Below the pieces are notes generated by a model. The model was given only the letters and a program-made list of their open reading frames with translations. It was not told where the DNA came from and did not search any database. The position numbers and the translations under genes are program-made. A stretch of DNA of 64,000 bases from Ectocarpus siliculosus (taxonomy: Eukaryota > Sar > Phaeophyceae > Ectocarpales > Ectocarpaceae), in contig FN649727.1 in the NCBI GenBank assembly GCA_000310025.1, forward strand, positions 2,455,262 through 2,519,261, written 5' to 3'. Shown piece after piece: positions 25,605-37,600 of this stretch. The stretch's first letter is position 1; the number at the start of each line of letters is the position of its first letter.

Positions 25605-28600
25605 ATGTATGATTCCGACGATGAGAGCGGTGGGGGCGTGATGATTGTCTTCTCCGCTGATCCAGAGAAGCAGGCCGACGTTCTCGGAGCGATCGAATAC
25701 CTCACGAGCGCTCTCCGGGCTCATCAACTCCTTGTCACGCTGCACAAGAGGGGTGAAGCTGCTTCGGTGGAGCACAGGTGCGGGACTCCTTTCCTTTTGT
25801 GGTGCTTGCATCTTGACGGACTGCCGCGGTAGTGTGTTTGGAATTGTGCAACAACACGGGAGTTTGTTTCTACACATACCGCTGTAGTAGCCGCTCGGAA
25901 TTCTGCCAAACAGCAAAACGCGCCTTTCCTTTTCCTCGGTCCTCGGTACACTCCTACTTCAACTGCAACGGCTGTTTCTCTGCTCCCCGTTGGTTTTTGT
26001 GGCAATCATTCATGCAGCGAAGAAAAACTGCGCACCTTCACCCGATTCGGGCCGTTCCGGTAGTGATGGGTATGCATTTGACGGGGTAGTACTTCGAAGC
26101 CACGCAGTTAATTAACACCATGTACAGCAGTAGCTGATGTGCTTTCTTCACACATCAGCCATACATGCGTCCAGCGCCCGCCCTTAAGAACCTTTAGTTT
26201 TGCCGAGGCTGGGGTTCTTAGTTATGTAAGGTCATGCTACGAATGGCCGCTATCTTATTTTTAGTATAGGGGTTCTTAACCGAGCTCACAAACGGTGCTC
26301 AAGTTCTTACATTGCGGGCTCTTCTGCACATCCCGTAATAGTCGGAGAGATGGAACAGGTCGGAGAGATGTTGTTGAGATGGCACCGGTCGGGGAGATGG
26401 CACCGGGGTGCGCAAAATAATACACGAACGGCATGATTTAATTCGATTTACACACCGGGGGTGCGATCTCACCAACCCCCAAATCCAAGATTGAGCTCCT
26501 TTTCAGTTGCCGGAATGAGGTACATGTGCGTGTATGCCTACACTAGTATCAATACTATGGTACCGGTCGGGGAGATGGCACCGGGGAGCGTGTAAACACA
26601 CCTGTGTGTATTTCATCGGGGATGGCACCGGTCGGAGAGATCGCTGCCTTGAAAAAATCTAAACGAAATTATTTAATTGCATTTCCGCACCGGGGTCGGA
26701 GAGATGGCACCGGTCGGAGAGATGGCACAGGGGTGCGATAAAAAACCCGAGGAAGAAACATTTCAAAAAACGATCCCACCCGGTGCCATCTCTCCGACTA
26801 TTACGGTACATGTGTAGAGTACCGTAAGGATGCGAGAGGTGGCAAGGCTCGGAGAGATGGCACACTGGGCGGGGCGTGTTCATGTTTTGCACGCCGTAGC
26901 GGTTAGACCATGGACCACGCGGCGTCCTCGAGAGGATGGAGCATTGTTTCCACAGGACCGATCACCGATGGCCAATCGTTTCTTCCTACATCGCCAAATA
27001 TGTCTAAACAAAAAAATTCCTACCGATATCGATTCGCGCCTTTTTAGCCCTCTTCCATGCCTCAAACATCTCTATGTTCCTTACTGAGGTACGTTAAAAA
27101 AAAAAATCCGAGAACTGCATGATTTTGTTGTATTTATGCACCGGGTTCGGAGTCTCCGACCCCCACCCTAAATCCAAGATTGAATGCTTGGCAAGTGGGC
27201 CCAGGCCACCATTCGAGCTGCCATCAATAACTGAGGTACCTGGGCACCATTTCCCCCTAAATTAATACTTCTATTACTTGTCTTGTAGTTTGTGTGGCTC
27301 AGTTTGGCTCTGGTTTTCTGGTGCGATGGTCGGGACTGCATGGCCCGAGTGTAATTTGGCTGCGTTTCCCTGCGTGCAGGCAAGACCTGCAAGTAGGTAT
27401 GGAGAGACGGACAAACGAAAAGACCTCGCCAGCCCGAGCCCGCATGTACGTTCAACGGGACAAACGAACAAAAAGGCTGACGCTGACCACCAAGACGGGC
27501 AGGCTTTTTGTATGCAACCCTGGTTCTGCTATCTCTCTCTTTCTCTCTCTCTCTTCTCTCTCTCTGTTTGGCCTGTGATATTGATGAGTTGAACAGCGGG
27601 GCAAAAAAAAAAATCGATGACCAGAAAGAAAATATACATACAGCGGAGCCGTCTTGTCTCATTTACTTAGAAGGCAAGATTACCACTGCTATATTGTAGC
27701 AAGTGTGTTTAGAGTGGTATGCGGATGAGACGTGTCTCCTAGCGACGTGCGTGCTAATCCGTTGTTGCCCCCGTGTCTTTTCTCCTCAAGAAAAATCGGG
27801 GCAGCGAGTAGCTAGCGCGGACGACCAGGAATTAAATTTCGAGATGCTCCACTTGTCCTCCAACCCCCCCGAAAAATCTTGTCTTGAGAAACATCCAACA
27901 AGTAAATGTGATGAGGCAACCATCGGGGCAACACTCCTTTTTATGTAGGTCGCGGTTCACCCGGTACTATGGATATGTCACCCGCTTTATGTTGCTGTGT
28001 GTGTTTCCTGTAACCGTACCACACATACATCTGCTGCTTTCCGATACGCCCACAGCAGTATTATGGTGGTACGGAGTGCCGTGATAGTGTGCAAGAGATG
28101 GCACCGGGGTGCGCGTATTCGGCAGCCGCCTTGACGATTTGCGTCGCTTGTTTTGTCTAGCTCATTGATGGAGAGTTATGCTCCAATCTAACCTCCAGGC
28201 TGCGTTGTCCAGCATGACTACAAGGACCACCCCCGACGCATGCCTGGTAGTCACACCCGGAGCCCGAAATGAGTGTTATCTTTCATGCTACACTCACGTC
28301 GTTGTCATGTGCCCGTTGATCGCTCCCGACGCCGCCGCCTTTTTCGGGTCGTGAAAGCTTCTTGGTGGTGAATGCGACCAGGCGGGTGATGGAGGTGGAG
28401 GCAGAGCACATCAAGCTGATGAAGCCGGACTTCACGTGAGAGCCACAAACTGAGCGGTGTTGCTATTGTTGTCTTTACATGTTTTCCGGGCGAACCTCGT
28501 TGTCGAGGAGAGTATTGCTGCTGTGTAGACCACTGTTGTTGGTGTTGGGGTCGCACTGTTGTGGTTTACTATCAGATAGCAGTCCGGCGAGGAGTTCAGG

Positions 28601-31600
28601 AGCGGGCAGGAAGAGGCGGAGGTGCAGCGTGTTCCTTTGGCATTGCTTTGGTTGAGATCGCAGCCGACTCAGGGCAAGTCCCGCATGAAGCGATCGTGGC
28701 AGGCGACAGAGGAGGTAAACCCTGCTGTGTGCCCCCCATGTATGTTGCGTTCAGTTTGGAGGAGTAATCCCGTTGTAAGAGGGGCTTCTATGGTAGCAGC
28801 CCAGATACGTGGCTGTGGACTCAGGAAGACTTTCCTTCATGGCCTGTATATGGAATCACCGGTTGAACGTGTTGCTGCGCACTGCTTCCTCCGCGCCTTG
28901 GTGTTCCGCGAACGAAGGCAATATATCTATGTCGCGTCCGGTGGTTACATGGCACCTTACCCTGTCCGTCTTGTTGTCCGTCTTGTTGTCATGTCTGCAC
29001 AAGCGCAAGTATGCGCTGCCTATGTACTAGTATCAGCGCAGGAGACGCGTTGCCACCGACGTGCAGGTGCAATGTTTTTTTTGCCGAAATTCGGATTACG
29101 ATTTGTGCCGTACACCTTCGCCGCTCCGAAGTTCTGCAACGGCGAATAGGGCTATCTTGTTTGTGCGATGTCGTAGATACAGCAGCGTGATCGATCGCTC
29201 TGTTGCTGCTTCGACCAAGGTTAGTCCTTTTTTCATACCGCTCATTCACGGCATGCACCCCCCCCCCCCACAGCCCCACTGTACCTTTCATCGCCACCTG
29301 CACTTTTGTCCAGCGGGAGTCTGATGGAGTTCCACAGGGAAGGTGCGGCGGATGTGTTCAAGGGCTATGATGACCTCGCTTTCTTCACGGCTTCGGAGGA
29401 GGTGTGTGTTGTGTTTTCCGCTCGTTTGTTTCAACAAGAAGCGCGTCGTGTCCAATCTGACGGTATAGACATGGCAGGCGACCTCGCCGCCTGCAGCTTG
29501 TATCCTTCTCGTGGTTGAGGTGCAAAGCGAAGGACAGCAGAACAGGGAGGGAGAGGGAGAGGTAGAAAGAGTGAACGGCAGAGGGAAATGTCACAGAGAT
29601 TGGTGGGACACAGAAACACCGCTATTGGTCCGAGGGATCCACGCCTAGACAATTAGGGGGCAGCGAGACAGGAAGCGGTGAATTTACGAAAGAGCGACAG
29701 CAGCCAATCGATCGCTTACATGTCCGCCACGGACATGTCAAAGCTGTTTGCTTCGTGTGACCGATGATTGGATGGCTCACAAACAGTCGCGTGCCCCTTC
29801 CGCTCCGTGCGTGCTCACTCTCGCAGGCTCTGCTGGTTCGGTCGATGGTGGATTCCACCCAAGGCGGCGAAAACCCTCCCAAGGGAGTGCCAACGGGGTC
29901 GCACTCCTACGGCGCTGTCTACGCGCTACGGCTGGCCGGTACGTCTCTGGCGGCACGCCCTAGTAGGGAATGGTCTCTACTATGGTACAGCCGTGTCGTG
30001 GTTTCTGTGCAAGGCTGCTCTTTTCCTACCCCGAAGAATGTCTTTCCCGTCGGCCGGCCGTTCTCGGGTGTTGGCACGAAGGCGCTTCTCCAGCCTTGTC
30101 GTCTTCCGTCTTACTTCCTTGAGGCAAAGGGAATCAAGCGCGTCGGGTCTTGTTGTTGACGTAATTGTTTTGTTACTAGGACTGCCTCGTCAACCCCCGA
30201 ATCCTTCCAAACTGACCAACGACCGAACGAACAAATGCCATGAACAAAAATACGAGGTCAGGGTTGGTGACGGAGGCAATGCAGGCTCACCGAGCTTGCA
30301 CCTCGAGGACGAGGGTGTGGGAGAACTGCCTCTACGGCGTCGGCGCGGACGTGAAGGGGGTCAACAACTACTTCGGGCCCGAGGTAGATACAGTACCTAT
30401 AATAGCCGTACGATCTGCTTGGTGTTGTTTGTGTTATGGACTATACTGTGTATTCCCGCACATTGGCCCGAACATCAAGTGTACACTCGTATAGTGCTTT
30501 GTTGGTGTTTTGACGCATCTCCCGTTTTTTGTTCTTGTTTTGCGGGTGTGAGTTTTTTTTTATGTGTGTGTGTGTTTTTTTTTTGTTTTGTACGATTGTT
30601 TTCTCGCCCGACCTCCTCCCGAACCCATGGTCTCCGTGTCCGAGGAACAACCCGTCGAGAGAGAGAGAGACCCAGAGAGATGCTTGCGGCGATATGCTGT
30701 GTGGCGATGTACGAGAATGGAACTTTTCGAACCACAAAATAGTTGGGCGTGATGACAATTGCGTGGGCTGTTTACTTCGTTCCGGTGCCGTATGTGGTGC
30801 TTGCGAAGTACGACAAGACATAATGTACAAGAAGGCACATGCAAGTGATGGAACGGAGCTACTACTGTATACCACCTCATTCTAGAGATTTCCGCGCGAT
30901 CTGAGAGGGCGGCTGCACGTGCGAATTTCCGCCCTATTCCGCTTGTCTCCGCGTCGCTTGCGTGTGGCGTCATGCGTTGTGCGGCAGACGGCGTTCTACT
31001 TCGCGTGGATAAACTTCTACTTCCGGTGGCTGCTCGTGCCCGGCATCGCTGGCCTCCTGGTAACCGTCCACAAGGCGAGAGAGTGCGCCAGCCGTGCGTG
31101 CGAAGCGCGTCAGGAGCCCGGCAAAAACCGTGTAGATTTTGTGTGTGATGTTTGGTCGTGGGGCTAGCTAGACGTTCGTAGGGGCTGTACCACTGCTCAC
31201 CACGAAGGCTTGTGGTGTCTAGTGTCTAGTCTAAGCGCGTTTATATCTAGCGTTCGGTGTAAAGGCTCACTCACCGATTCATCGAAACGATCATCAGCCG
31301 TCGGCTAAAACAACCCCAAAACCATCCGACCAACCCGTCCAACTATCCAACAGAGCCAGTCTATTGATCGTCGAAGCTGCTTTCTCCCAAAATTCAGCCC
31401 TGGCTGTGCATTGGCCTTCTTTCCCTTGGAGTGGACGTCCTATTAACAGCAGCATAGGCTGGCGGTAGGTGTTGTTGGTGCATGGACTCATGGAATGCCA
31501 TCCACCCCGATCTTGCAACATGCTACATCACGGAACGCACGGACAGGCGATTGTTGGGAGGGAGACGGACAACTATCGGTGGACCCCGCTGTACGCGCTG

Positions 31601-34600
31601 ATCGTCATGCTGTGGGCGGCCTCCTTCCAGAAGTACTGGAAGAGGACGTGTGCTGAATGGTGACGACCAATTATCTCACTCGGTGTCAATACATGCGTTG
31701 TAGGAAGTCAACGGGTGGATGCACTTGTCGATGGGATTTTGCACTCGGTGTCATTCACGCGTTGTATTGTAGGTAGGTAAGAAGTCTACGGATATGAATG
31801 CATTTGTTTTTTTCGGGGGCGGAAGGGTGGTGCTTCTCGATGTGTACGCTGCAAAGGGTACCACGTGCGCTGCTGCTCTTGCCATTTTGTTCCAGAAGGA
31901 CACTGAAAGAGGAGGACATCCCGCAGCGTATGTGTAGTATCGACAAAGCGTTTTCCTACAGGAGTGCACAGATTTAGGCTGCGCTACCCAAAATTACGAC
32001 GAGCCAGATCCTTCACAATCATGATTGTGTGACGAAAAATTCCATCCTTCCACAGGTCGGAATGGTTGAACACAAAACGCCCAAGAGTTTTTTTTTTAAA
32101 AGGTGGTTCGTAGGGTATATACCATGTAGAAACAACAAGGACGGCAGTATGTAGCAACAATGATACGACGGTGGCAACAACAAAAACAGGTCTTGGAAGT
32201 TCGGGACGGCTCTGGTGAGCGAGGAGGAAATTCTGAGGGCAGAGTTCGTGGGGGAAGAGAGGATTTCTCCCGTTACGGGGGAGAAGGAGAGGTGAGGACG
32301 AAACGACACTATTATTAGTGCTATACCAGGTACTAATGTCCACACGCGTTAAGGAATTATGCGGGGTGAGAAAATATAAACCTATTGGTAACAAGAGAGG
32401 ATGGCATGCTCCGAACTAGGTTCAACTACGGGGCGCGGCGGCAAACCGGTTCGTACGGGAATCGGGAACGCCTTTTTTACGTTACGCTCTGGGGAGTGTG
32501 TGTAGCGGGGGGGTCGGAATGCGCGACCTTCTTCTGAGTCGCTTTGAAACTTAAAACTGTGCAGGATGCTAGTTTATCTGAATTTCGGTACGTGGATATA
32601 ACTCTAAAACACAGACATGGACCGGAATCGCTTCGAGCCACGGCGTGGGCTGCGGCGCGTGCCGATTTCTTGATGACGGTCTGTTCGGTTGGATGTCTAC
32701 AAGTGGTCCAGAAAACCTATTGAGCCTGTTTCCCGAATTTATTTTATCTTCTGTTTTTTTCGCACCCAACTCCAACGCAGGTACTACCCCACGCACAAGC
32801 GGCTGATGCGATATTGCGAGAGCGTCGTTGTGACCACGGCCATGCTGCTCGTGGCGCTCGTCTTCATGATCTGCTCGCTCAACTTGCAGGTGCGTGAGGA
32901 TGAAGAACAGAAAAGAAACTGTAATATCTGTGCGGCAGCACTGACAAGAAAGAGTGCGTATGACTTCCAACACATCATGTTTATTGGGGTATTGTTTCGA
33001 ACGGTTAGTCTCTTTGGCATTGTCATGTATGTTCTCTTAAGAAAAGCGTGCTTCTTTTACCTGCATGTGTTCAACGACATTTGGAATCGTCAACGTGTAC
33101 GAAAAAACATTTACATTTCCCCGTGAGACATGCTTGAAAATTAGCTCGAAAATTCTTTGTCGGGCTAATGCTTTTGAGAGGTTCGCTGCAGCAGCTTTTT
33201 CGGCGATGCTCTTTCTCCCATAACTGGTTGCGTGATGTTTGTCCACGGCCATCTTAAAACCAATGCATTGGAGAAGGTATAACGGAGATGTTTTTCTGTT
33301 TTATGGCTTGTTTCTTCTTGTCTCCACGCAAATCTCGTGTCTCTGGTGGAGCTGGGTCGCGCGGGTGTGTTCCTATCCCCCCTCCCCCCCCCCCCCCCTA
33401 TCCCCCTTCCCAATGTGGGGCATGCTCTCCGTTTCTTCGTTATTCCGTCCCCCATTCAATCAAGTGAATCTCGTGCCGCTCGTTTGAACAAACAACTTTG
33501 ACCGCGCACAAGAAGAGGAAAAGTGGCACGCATAGTAGTTACTGCTGTACGTCATTGGTCAAACATAAACATTGATTCACCATCTCGTCGCAACGGTTGG
33601 TCGCGGCAGGGCTACATGGTGTTGCCCGAGGGCGATTCCGTTACAGCGATCGAGTCTTGGTTCTACGTGCCGTGGCTGTCCAAGTTCGCCGAGGAGGGAG
33701 GGGTGCGTGCCTGGAACAAGAGGGGTAGAGAGAGAAAAACGAGGAATAGAGAATGGCAGAGCGACGAGACAGTGCGTGGGAGAGACAGGGGGTGGTGGTA
33801 GTGCATGACGAGGAGCGTGTGGGAAGAGACAGGGGGAGGGGGTGACAAGAGAGAGAGGGCGATACCAAAGAGTGCGATGTGAAACGTGAAAACGGAAGGG
33901 AGGAGGGCGTGTGTGGCATAAAAAGCCAAGGTTGTTGCGATGCAGAAGAGAGTGTGAAACAAAGGAAACAAGACGCCGATGACCCACGCTAACCAATGAT
34001 ATTTGTTGGCAATAGATAGCCCCGAAAGCCTTCTTCTGATTGTCCTCTGCCAACGACCAGCAGCAATACATATTCTGCCAGATCACAACGCTCTTGCTCA
34101 TTCCGAGGGTCCCATTGCCGAGTCGGGTTCTGAACAGTGCAAAAATGATCTATTTTTTCCGTTCTTCGAAGTACGTGTAGGTGTCAGCGGCTGTGGTTAC
34201 CGTCCGCCCCCTTCCCTCCCCGTGTGCCACCAAATGTCTTTGCTATCCATTTATCAGGCGTTTGACGCCAACGGGTACTATCGCGGATACATTCCTGCGA
34301 GCTTGGGGGCGACCGTTATTCACGTCCTTTGCATCCAGAACTGGAACAAGGTGTACCGCACGGTGGCAACACACCTTACCGATAGGGAAAACCACCCCAC
34401 TGAGGAGGTACGAATGTGTGCAGAACCATGTGCTTCATTTAGAGTGGCGTAAGGATACGAAACACCCATGAACGTTTTTTGGGCGTTTTTCGCTCCTATT
34501 GATTGGGGTAGTCGTGTGTATACATTCAGTACACGAGTCGTTCTTGTTGGTTCGCGACAAAGGTGATGCCAAAATTTACCGATGGAGAATACGACCCAAC

Positions 34601-37600
34601 CCAACCCAACTAACTCACCCCGCGATTGCTTCTTACGACATATCAAACGCTGATACCAACACCGACCGCGGTTTGACGTCACTCACACCAGCGTCAAGAA
34701 TAGGCACATGCCACGAAGTGAATAACGGTCCGCAGGGTACCAACGGCGTGGGTGTTCCTCCCTGACCTCGACCCCCTCCCCCCCCCCCACCCTCCCGCCT
34801 CGTCCTCCCCACCCCCCGACCGCGAGGGCAGGACTACCAGAACAACCTCATGATCAAGCGCTTTTTGTTCGAGGCGTTCGACTGCTACGTCTCCCTCTTC
34901 TACCTCGCTTTCGTGCAGGTAAGTAAGTGAGCACGCCTGTCCATGGTGCCTGGTACGTGCCGTGTGCTGTATGTACAGCATGCTGCAAGAAATGTGCAGC
35001 CAAAAGAAGGCGTTACGGTACGGTAATTACGCTCGGGGTGCGCCGTACGTCACGCATGCAGTAGATACCTTTGGGCGACGTGTTCCCGCCGCCAATCGAA
35101 TCTCGAGCCTTGGCAAAGGTTGCGTTGCGATGGAAAGATTAAGATTCCGGAGAACGAGACGCATCTGGGATAAGAAACCGTCAAAAGGGTTTGCGCGTTG
35201 CGCGTGCGAGCACTGCCGTGCTACATACATGTCTGCCATGGATGTGGCTACGAGCATTCTGCTTCTCTCGGCGCAGCCGCCGTCGTCAATTTTACGCTGA
35301 TAACCCCTTCGACTATAACACCACTCACGCTTTGCCATGTCCGCCTCTTTTTGGGCATGTCGGCGACATCGCTGCGCAACCTTTTGAAATTCAACCGCCC
35401 GTCGATAGTTCGACATGCTCAAGCTTCGAAACGAGCTCATCTCTCTGTTTACGGTTGACACCATCAGGCGCGTCGCCACCGAGTGCATCGTGCCCATGAT
35501 CACCCAGGTAAGGTACACGGTCGTGGTGTGGTGCACGCCGTGGAGTCGGTATTCTCCGAACCAACCAGAGCCATCCCCCCGTTGTTGAGGCAAGGGATGT
35601 CCAAAGTATGCATTCAACAATTTTCAATCATGATGCTCGTCGCCGGTTCAAGGGAGCAGCGAATGAGTAGCTCGATTGTTGTGGTTTGGGATTGCGATTC
35701 TTCGGGGTGGTGGTGTGCGGTGTAAAACCGAGCCGTTTATTTACATGACGCGGGCGTAGGAGCTGAAGCACACCTCGTCAATGCCGCCACCTCACATCTT
35801 GCAGCCAGTAAGCGTGTAGGTGGGCGGGCGGACCATAACTGCCGGCGAGTAGGCATAATAGGGATGGAAATGTATTTGGGGTTTGGAAATGATGAGAATG
35901 TGTCCATCATCGTCGTCTGATGTAGCGCGCACGCCGACTGTCATAGAGACAGGCATCAGTGTGTGGAAAGATAGAGGTTAACCATGCCATACTTTGGAAT
36001 TTGTAAATGAAGGCTGACGACCCCCCCCTTTCAGGAGTTTTTCGGAAAGTCTGAGGCCAAGTCAATCACATTGAAGTACGTTTTAACACTCGGTCCTCCT
36101 TTTCTTCCCTTCCCTCTTGCCCTTCTCCCCGGCCTGTTTGGAATAACCGTCCCGATCTCTTCGCTGACCAGACAGCGTGTTACCGATTGTTAACCTGCTG
36201 AAATATCCAATATTGTACATCCTACATTCCGACTTATCAATATCCAGTGTCGTTGGCTGATGAGCAACCAGTCTTTCACCAAATCCTTCTACACTCACAC
36301 GCAACAACACCACACAGACGTTCAGCTGGGATAAGTCCGTCCTGAAGGAGAATGCAGAGCGCCGGCTGAAGGTTTTTGCATCAAAAACAGTGAGTCACGA
36401 ATGATTGGGACAATGTTGGGCGCAGCCTGTTGCAAGGATGATTGATGCTACGGCTGCCGCTGCTGCAAGTTCGAAAGGCCGGAACGTCGACCAAGTCCGT
36501 ACGTGACTCTTGGACGTGTTTTTCTTTTGCACCACCAACTGGAACACATGTTTGATTTTGCAAGCGTCTGGCCTCTCTTCGTGTACATGTTACCAGGTGC
36601 GCACTCCTTCCAGCACAAGCGTCGCTGTGTTAGGTACCATCAAAGTCGTGTCTGACGTCTGACGTCCTCTTTGATTGTTTTTTCGTTTTTTTTCATGCGT
36701 GATCGACAACCCAGGACACTGGGGCATCTGAGGCTGAACAAATGAAGGAAGAGGAGTACGATTCCTTCGACGACTACCTTGAGGTGCGTGAGGGAGACGA
36801 GTTTACCCAGGAAAGTCGTTCAAATCATCGAGATTTTGTTCTCTTCCAGACTGTTTTTTTGCGGTACAGATAACGATTTCGCTCGTCGCACACAATAGCC
36901 TAGCCCCAAGCTCTTTTCTGCTAGGAGCGATTTTTTTAGGTTGCCAGTAGTTGGTGTCTCGTGGGCTTGTTCGAGTTGCGGGACTGGCCGCTTGTCCCAC
37001 AACCCTGCCCCGCGGCCCGACCGTCGACTGTCTGACCCTTGCATCACCTACAAGCTGTGGTGCTCAATTGTCACGTTTTGCTCACGACCCTTCGGTGTTG
37101 TTGGCGTACCTCTCTTGCCATATGCCTGTATCTACATGGTGGCTCGGCAGATGGTAATTCAGTACGGGTACATGACGCTCTTTGCATCCGCGTTCCCCTT
37201 CGCGTCCACTCTCAGGTAAGTTTGCCCCCCCCCACGTTTATTTTTTTCCACCGTAGCCCTCAAGCATGCTTTCCCCCCTGCGTGCACAGCAAGAGACATA
37301 CGAGCTTTCTGTTATGATCTTGTGTCGGCTTTTGGTCCTGTTGACCATCAACAGCGCACCGGTCGGGGTCTACGCGCGATGATGTTCTCATGTCTGGGGT
37401 AGGCAAATCCCTCAACCCTTTTCTGGCGCTACACCAGTTTGTTTTACTGTTCAGCAACGTACCAGCAGTTGTTACTGTTCGGTTTCGTTGCCGTTGCTGT
37501 TGCTGCTGTTGCTGCCGCTGGGCGGCACACGACATTCCCGTTTGCTTTTGTGATGATGCTTAAATCATGACGTTGTCGGCGGAAGATTTGTTTCTCCTTC

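Larger units (their letters stand above)
25778..28357 (+). other. intron 1 of the anoctamin gene (2.6 kb)
   Basis: The longest intron in the gene. Apart from the MITE-like element and its stray motif copies, it holds a CT-rich run at 27532-27565. I see no exon in it; joining 25777 directly to 28358 (AG+C = Ser) gives a continuous N-terminal domain (GEAASVEH-SFLVVNATRR). Confidence 0.6.

Noticed and set aside
28583-28621. Possible extra anoctamin exon (SGEEFRSGQEEAE frame)
   Set aside because: Its phase does not fit the preceding exon, while direct joining of 28435 to 29314 is in phase and gives the expected family sequence.
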